Below, one piece after another: positions 16,873 to 21,504 of a stretch of 21,504 nt of DNA (positions are counted from its first letter, which is position 1; each line of letters begins with the position of its first letter). Under the pieces are notes generated by a model. It made no database searches. It had not been told where the DNA came from and saw nothing but the letters and a program-made list of their open reading frames with translations. The position numbers were made by a program, and so were the translations under genes. Source of the stretch: Tubiluchus corallicola. Taxonomy: Eukaryota > Priapulida > Priapulimorpha > Priapulimorphida > Tubiluchidae. The stretch is from NCBI GenBank assembly GCA_030141605.1, contig JAQGDQ010000978.1, positions 52,501-74,004 on the forward strand, read 5' to 3'.

Positions 16873-18735
16873 ATGAAAATACTAGATTTAATAAAAAAAG
16901 AAGGTATTAAACTTAACTTAGTTTCAAAGACGAAAGAAGAAGTTATAAACGAATTAATAGAAATACATGGGAAATGTGGAAATTTACTAAATAAGGAAGA
17001 GTACAGAGTAGATATTTTTAGTAGAGAAAATGAAAGCTCTACAGGACTAGAAGAAGGAATTGCGATACCTCATGCCAAATCAGGTGGTGTGGAAAAAGCA
17101 GCAATAGTTATAGGAATATCAAAAGATGGAATAGATTACGGAGCTTTAGATGAAAAAAAATCCAGTTTATTTTTTATGATCGCTGCTCCTAAAAAGGCTA
17201 ATGATGAGCATATAGAAACTCTTTCAAAACTAACTACTTATCTTTTAGACGATGAATTTAGGAAGAAATTGAAAAATGGAAAAAGCGAAGAAGAAATTAT
17301 ACAGATAATAAAAGAAAAAGAAGAAGAAATTGTTGAAGAAGTAATTAAAGAAAGAGATAAAGAATATGATTTAGTTGCTGTAACGGCATGCCCTTCAGGA
17401 ATAGCTCACACATACATGGCTGCGGACTCTATTAGAAATAAAGCAAAAGAAATGGGAGTAAAAATAAAAGTTGAAACTAATGGATCAGTGGGGGTAAAAA
17501 ATGCCTTAACGAATGAAGATATTAAAAATGCTAAAGGAGTTATTGTTGCTGCAGATAAAACTGTAGAAATGAATAGATTCGATGGAAAAATTTTAGTTCA
17601 AGTAAAAGCTTCAGAAGGAATAAAAAATCCTAAAAAACTTATAGAAAAAGCATTAGATGATAATACTGCAAAATATGTAAGTAATAAAGAAGAAAGAAGT
17701 AACCGTCCTCAGCGAACAGGGTTTTACAAACATCTTATGAGTGGAGTGTCAAATATGCTTCCCTTTGTTGTTGGTGGAGGAATATTAATAGCAATTTCTT
17801 TTATGTTTGGAATAAAAGCTTTTGACCCAAATGATCCTTCATTTCATCCAGTAGCAAAGTTTTTAATGGATATGGGAGGGGGAAGTGGAGCATTTGGTTT
17901 GATGATACCAATACTAGCAGGTTTTATAGGAATGAGTATAGCAGATAGGCCTGGTTTTATGCCTGCAATGGTAGGAGGTTTTGTAGCGAATAGCTCAGGA
18001 GGGGGGTTTCTTGGTGGTATATTAGCAGGTTTTATAGGAGGTTATGTAGTATTATTTCTAAAAAAAGCAACAGCAAACTTCCCAAAATCTTTAGAAGGCA
18101 TAAAGCCTATTCTTGTATTTCCAGTTTTAGGGCTTTTAATAACAGGGGCGATTTTAACAATATTATTAGGTCCAATTACAGCAATTAATAATGGGATGAC
18201 TTCATTTTTGAATAACTTAAGTACTGGAAATCTAGTCTTATTAGGTATAGTACTTGGAGGTATGATGGCAGTTGATATGGGAGGGCCTATAAATAAAGCG
18301 GCATTTACATTTGGAATAGCTGCAATAGGATCAGGAAACATCGCTCCACATGCAGCAGTAATGGCAGGTGGAATGGTGCCTCCAATAGCAACTGCTTTAG
18401 CTACTACTTTCTTTAAAAATAAATTTACAAAAGAAGAAAAAGATTCAGGAAAAACTAATTATATTTTAGGAGCCTCCTTTATAACAGAGGGAGCAATTCC
18501 TTTTGCAGCAGCAGATCCAGTAAGGGTTTTGCCAGCTTGTATTATAGGCTCTGCAATTGCAGGAGGTTTGGCAATGCTGTTTGGGACAGAGCTTCCAGCT
18601 CCGCATGGAGGGATATTTGTATTACCAATTATAAAAAACCCTATGATGTTTATTTTATCAATACTAATAGGATCTATAATTGGGGCTTTCATAATAGGAC
18701 TATTGAAAAAACCTATAGAAAATATCGAAAATTGA
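16873..18735 (+). CDS. fruA: Fructose PTS permease EIIABC
   Basis: This 620-residue fusion takes up fructose and phosphorylates it to fructose-1-phosphate with phosphate from HPr. IIA occupies residues 1-150, with His67 in GIAIPHAKSG as the phosphorylated residue. A charged Glu/Lys linker (about 146-164) leads to IIB, with phospho-Cys173 in VAVTACPSGIAHTYMAAD (about 165-265). The membrane domain IIC runs from about residue 285 to the end. It has many Gly-rich helices, VDMGGPINKAAFTFG around 467-481, and FITEGAIPFAAADP around 536-549, the typical fructose-family signature. The A-B-C order and length are usual for Gram-positive and fusobacterial FruA. AAGGAGGAG precedes ATG, and the gap from fruK is 10 bases. 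The stop codon is TGA, which rules out a code in which TGA means Trp. Confidence 0.96.
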   Translation: MKILDLIKKEGIKLNLVSKTKEEVINELIEIHGKCGNLLNKEEYRVDIFSRENESSTGLEEGIAIPHAKSGGVEKAAIVIGISKDGIDYGALDEKKSSLFFMIAAPKKANDEHIETLSKLTTYLLDDEFRKKLKNGKSEEEIIQIIKEKEEEIVEEVIKERDKEYDLVAVTACPSGIAHTYMAADSIRNKAKEMGVKIKVETNGSVGVKNALTNEDIKNAKGVIVAADKTVEMNRFDGKILVQVKASEGIKNPKKLIEKALDDNTAKYVSNKEERSNRPQRTGFYKHLMSGVSNMLPFVVGGGILIAISFMFGIKAFDPNDPSFHPVAKFLMDMGGGSGAFGLMIPILAGFIGMSIADRPGFMPAMVGGFVANSSGGGFLGGILAGFIGGYVVLFLKKATANFPKSLEGIKPILVFPVLGLLITGAILTILLGPITAINNGMTSFLNNLSTGNLVLLGIVLGGMMAVDMGGPINKAAFTFGIAAIGSGNIAPHAAVMAGGMVPPIATALATTFFKNKFTKEEKDSGKTNYILGASFITEGAIPFAAADPVRVLPACIIGSAIAGGLAMLFGTELPAPHGGIFVLPIIKNPMMFILSILIGSIIGAFIIGLLKKPIENIEN

Positions 18736-18760
18736 CAATGATTGAATAAATTATTATTAA
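18732..18760 (+). promoter_or_regulatory. Possible internal promoter for ptsH-ptsI
   Basis: A perfect TTGACA at 18732-18737 overlaps the fruA stop, and TATTAA follows at 18755-18760 after 17 bases. It would allow the general PTS proteins to be made without fructose induction. The -10 box is weak. Confidence 0.45.
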
Positions 18761-18806
18761 CATAAGAGCATAAAAAAATAAAATATAAAGAAATTAGGAG
18801 GCTATA

Positions 18807-19070
18807 ATGATAAAAAAAGAAGTAGTAATAAAAAATGAAACAGGTCTACATACTAGACCTGGAAATGAACTTGTGACTCTAATAAAAACATTTGAAAGTA
18901 ATGTAACACTTACTAATGAATCTGGTAAAGAAGTTAAAGGAACATCTCTTTTAAAAATTCTTTCTTTAGGTATAAAGTGTGGATCAAAAATAATTATATC
19001 TGCTGATGGAAGTGATGAAATAGAGGCAGTAGAAAAGGTATATGACTTACTAGATAACTTAAAAGGTTAA
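18807..19070 (+). CDS. ptsH: Phosphocarrier protein HPr
   Basis: This 87-residue cytosolic protein passes phosphate from Enzyme I to the sugar-specific EII proteins. The active-site motif is GLHTRPGNELV, with His15 as the phosphorylated residue and Arg17 beside it. The second helix region reads TSLLKILSLG. Ser47 there aligns with the regulatory Ser46 of Gram-positive HPr that is phosphorylated by HPr kinase, so such regulation is possible, though no kinase gene is in the window. An Asn follows ArgProGly where many HPr proteins have Ala, a small departure from the most common form. AGGAGG lies six bases before ATG. The gene is 71 bases after fruA and 38 bases before ptsI. Confidence 0.95.
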   Translation: MIKKEVVIKNETGLHTRPGNELVTLIKTFESNVTLTNESGKEVKGTSLLKILSLGIKCGSKIIISADGSDEIEAVEKVYDLLDNLKG

Positions 19071-19108
19071 TTTAAGAACATTATATTTATAGGAGGTAAA
19101 AAGTTATT

Positions 19109-20817
19109 GTGAATGAAAAAATAATTGGAATATCTGCTTCTCCTGGAATAGTTATAGGTAATGCATTTGTATATAGAGAACCTGAAATAGAACTTATAAA
19201 AGATAATATAAAAGAAAATGAAATAGAAATAGAATTAGAAAAATTGAAAAAGGTCAAGAAAAAGCAAAAGAGCAACTTTTAGAAATAAAAAATCAAACTA
19301 TAAAAAACTTTGGAGAAGATAAAGGTAAAATATTTGAAGGGCATATAACAATATTAGAAGACAAAGATTTTTTTGAAGAAACTGAAAATTTAATAAAAGA
19401 AGAAAAAGTGCATGCATCATTTGCATTAATGAAAAATATGAAAGTTTATAGCGATACTCTTGAAAACCTTGATGACCATTATTTAAAAGAAAGAGTATCA
19501 GATATAAAAGATATAATAAGAAGATGGATGTATAATGTAGAAAAAATAGAAATAGTAGATTTAAGTCTTTTAAAAAAAGGAACTATTATAGTTGCAAAAG
19601 ATTTACTACCATCTGAAACTGCCCAGATAAATCTAGATAACGTATTGGGAATAGTAATAGAAGGAGGAGGAAAAACAAGTCACACAGCTATTATGGCTCG
19701 TTCTCTTGAACTACCTGCAATAGTTGGAGCAAAGAGTCTTATTAGTAAAATAGAAAATGATGATAAAATAATACTAGACTCCTTAAAAGGAGAGGTTATA
19801 ATAAGACCAGATTCTGATACTGAAAAGAGCTATAAGAAAAAAGAAAAAGATTATTTAAAAGAAAAAATTGAATTAAATAAACTAAAAAGTCTAGAAACTA
19901 TAACTAAAGATGGTCATAAAATTAATTTGTGGGCAAATATAGGCAATATTAAAGATATGCCAAGTGTTTTAAAAAATGGTGCAGAAGGAATAGGGCTATA
20001 TAGAACAGAGCTTTTATTCATGGATAGAAATAAGCTCCCTACAGAGGAAGAGCAATTTTTGACTTACAAAGAAGTAGTAGAAAAAATGGAAGGTATGCCG
20101 GTTACTATTAGGACTATGGATATAGGAGGAGATAAAGATTTGCCTTATCTCAACTTACCAAAGGAATTGAATCCATTTTTAGGATGGCGTGCTATAAGAA
20201 TATGTCTTGATAGAGTAGATATGTTTAAAGAACAATTAAGAGCTATATTGAGAGCCAGTTGTTTTGGCCAAGTAAAAATAATGTATCCTATGATAATATC
20301 CATAGATGAAATAAAAGAAGCAAATAAAATATTAGAACGATGCAAAAGTGAGCTAGATAGTAAAAGCATAGTTTATGATAAAAATATTAAAGTAGGAATA
20401 ATGGTGGAAACACCTTCAGTGGCTTTTAGAGCAAAAACCTTTGCAAAATATGTGGATTTTTTCTCTATAGGGACTAATGATTTAACTCAATATGTACTAG
20501 CAGTTGATAGAGGAAATGAAAAAATATCTAATTTATATAATACCTTTAACCCATCTGTTTTAAAAGCAATAGAAATAGTTATAAGAGAAGGAAATAATGC
20601 TGGAATTGATGTAAGCATGTGTGGTGAATTTGCTAGCAATGAGAAAGGAATAGAAATACTACTAGGGATGGGATTAAAAAGTTTTTCTATGAGTGCAATT
20701 TCAATTTTAAAAGCAAGGGAATTAATTTTAAACACTTCTAGAAAGAAATGTAAAGAAATAGTAGATAAAATTTTTGAGCTTGATACAGCAGAAGAAGTCG
20801 TAGAGTTTTTAAGATAG
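19109..20817 (+). CDS. ptsI: PTS Enzyme I, with an apparent one-base deletion
   Basis: Enzyme I starts the phosphotransferase chain by taking phosphate from phosphoenolpyruvate and passing it to HPr. Reading begins at GTG 19109, 12 bases after AGGAGG at 19091-19096, and gives the typical N-terminus NEKIIGISASPGIVIGNAF. This frame stops at TAG 19280. The rest of the protein continues in the next frame from about 19252 without a stop to 20817. One missing A in the run 19247-19251 accounts for the break exactly. The conceptual full product is about 569 residues, close to the normal length. The phospho-His is about residue 192 in GGGKTSHTAIMARS. The PEP-binding half has GLYRTELLFM, the DIGGDKDLPYL region and SMCGEFAS. 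Because nothing else is damaged, a sequencing or assembly indel is as likely as a real frameshift. Confidence 0.9.
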
Positions 20818-20846
20818 TTTTATAATTTTAAATATTAAATAAAAGT

Positions 20847-21319
20847 ATGGAAATAAAAATAAAAAATAGATACAAAATAATACTAAGATGTTTTTTAAAC
20901 TCACTAATTATAAGTTGCTCATTAAATAATACTTAAGAAAAGACAAACACAGTAACAGCAACAAGTGAAAATATATTTGCAGTAGGTGATTCTGATAAAA
21001 AACTTAGAAACTTCAGTAGTAAAAAATAAATATATAGGTGTTTCTTATGGTTCTATAAGTGGTACTCAAACTTTAAATATATTTTAGCCAAATGAAGGAG
21101 TAGGCCCTTTTCCTGTTATAGTAGCTATTCATGGTGGAGCCTTTTAAATTTAGCAGTGCAAATGGTGAAGATATTGCTTCAATGCTGGGAATAACAAGGG
21201 ACATAGATACCTTAGATGGAAATAATAAAAAAAACCTTAATTATTCTTCATCAGTACATGAGGTTATCAATTGGTTTGGGCCACTTGATTTTGTGAAAAT
21301 GAATGAACAATTAGAGTAA
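20847..21319 (+). pseudogene. Remnant of a secreted alpha/beta-hydrolase (esterase) lipoprotein
   Basis: Several reading frames together spell a decayed enzyme. ATG 20847 starts a lipoprotein-like signal ending in IISC, then a stop at 20934. After a frame change near 21000 come YIGVSYGSISGTQTLNIF, an in-frame TAG, then GPFPVIVAIHGGAF, the oxyanion-hole HGG motif of esterase/lipase-type hydrolases. The frame then jumps to 21131-21319, which reads SSANGEDIASMLG and NWFGPLDFVKMNEQLE. These match the segment just after the catalytic serine elbow in feruloyl-esterase-like (BD-FAE) proteins. The roughly 70 or more residues usually between HGG and the serine elbow are missing, and nothing follows the last motif. 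With two stops, two frame changes and a deletion, it cannot encode a working enzyme. Confidence 0.7.
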
Positions 21320-21504
21320 AGGCCTTTGCAAAATATGTAGATTTTTCTCTATAGAAACTAATGGCTTAACTCAATATATACTTATAATGAATAGAAAAAA
21401 TAAAAAGATATCTAATTTATATAGTACTTTTAATCCATCTGTTTTGAGAGTAATAAAAATAGTTACTAAGATAAGTAGACAATGCTGGAATTGATGTAAG
21501 CATG
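21311..21504 (+). pseudogene. Degenerate partial copy of ptsI
   Basis: This segment aligns with ptsI positions 20426-20619 at a constant net offset of 885 bases. By eye it is about four-fifths identical, with one base lost in a T run and one gained near 21466, and several stops in the ptsI frame. Identical blocks include CCTTTGCAAAATATGT, ATATCTAATTTATATA and AATGCTGGAATTGATGTAAG. The match begins inside the end of the esterase remnant and reaches the window edge, so its right end is unknown. It covers the part of Enzyme I before the CGEFAS active-site region. It is non-functional as seen. Confidence 0.85.

Noticed and set aside
18733-18735. Mollicute genetic code with TGA as Trp
   Set aside because: TGA ends fruA at the expected length, and all tryptophans in the genes are TGG.
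5593-20817. Old bacterial insertion in an animal genome
   Set aside because: Nearly all genes are intact, with working-looking bacterial promoters and terminators. An old insertion would show decay throughout, not only in one A run and after 20,847.

Overview
The window joins two unlike kinds of DNA. Positions 1 to about 5,530 look like non-coding genomic DNA of an animal, probably a marine invertebrate. There are long dinucleotide tracts, poly-C, (TA)n and TAGA microsatellites, a tRNA-derived SINE-like element, and no open frame that reads as a protein. From about 5,540 to the end the sequence is typical of a low-GC bacterium. Genes are dense and all on the + strand, with AGGAGG ribosome binding sites, TTGAAA/TATAAT promoters with 17-bp spacing, hairpin-plus-T terminators, lipoproteins and sugar-uptake systems. 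TGA is a stop codon (it ends fruA), so this is not the mycoplasma code. The style fits Fusobacteriota or a low-GC Bacillota relative, but I cannot place it more precisely. The join is either a host/symbiont assembly chimera or a bacterial insertion in an animal genome. The intact bacterial genes and promoters favour a chimera.

Bacterial layout. (1) 5,593-9,088: a sugar ABC transporter of the CUT1 type, with a lipoprotein binding protein and two permeases but no ATPase. It is driven by a clear promoter with a LacI-type operator just downstream. A hairpin separates the binding-protein gene from the permease genes. (2) 9,178-10,671: a 497-residue protein of an uncharacterised family. (3) 10,709-11,371: a small MORN-repeat lipoprotein with its own promoter and terminator. 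(4) 11,548-13,562: the chaperone gene htpG (TTG start) with its own promoter and terminator. (5) 13,946-14,897: a RarD/EamA-type permease. (6) 15,136-20,817: a fructose phosphotransferase cluster. It holds a DeoR-family regulator, 1-phosphofructokinase, a fused IIA-IIB-IIC fructose permease, HPr and Enzyme I. All the proteins needed to take in fructose as fructose-1-phosphate and convert it to fructose-1,6-bisphosphate are therefore in one cluster. Enzyme I carries an apparent one-base deletion in an A run near its 5' end. (7) 20,847-21,504: decayed DNA holding a broken secreted esterase, followed by a degenerate second copy of part of ptsI.

The most interesting points are the cross-domain junction, the two candidate operators (5,638-5,649 and 15,175-15,193), the Enzyme I frameshift, and the degenerate ptsI copy 885 bp downstream of its parent. 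I did not find a clearly new defence, mobile or RNA system.
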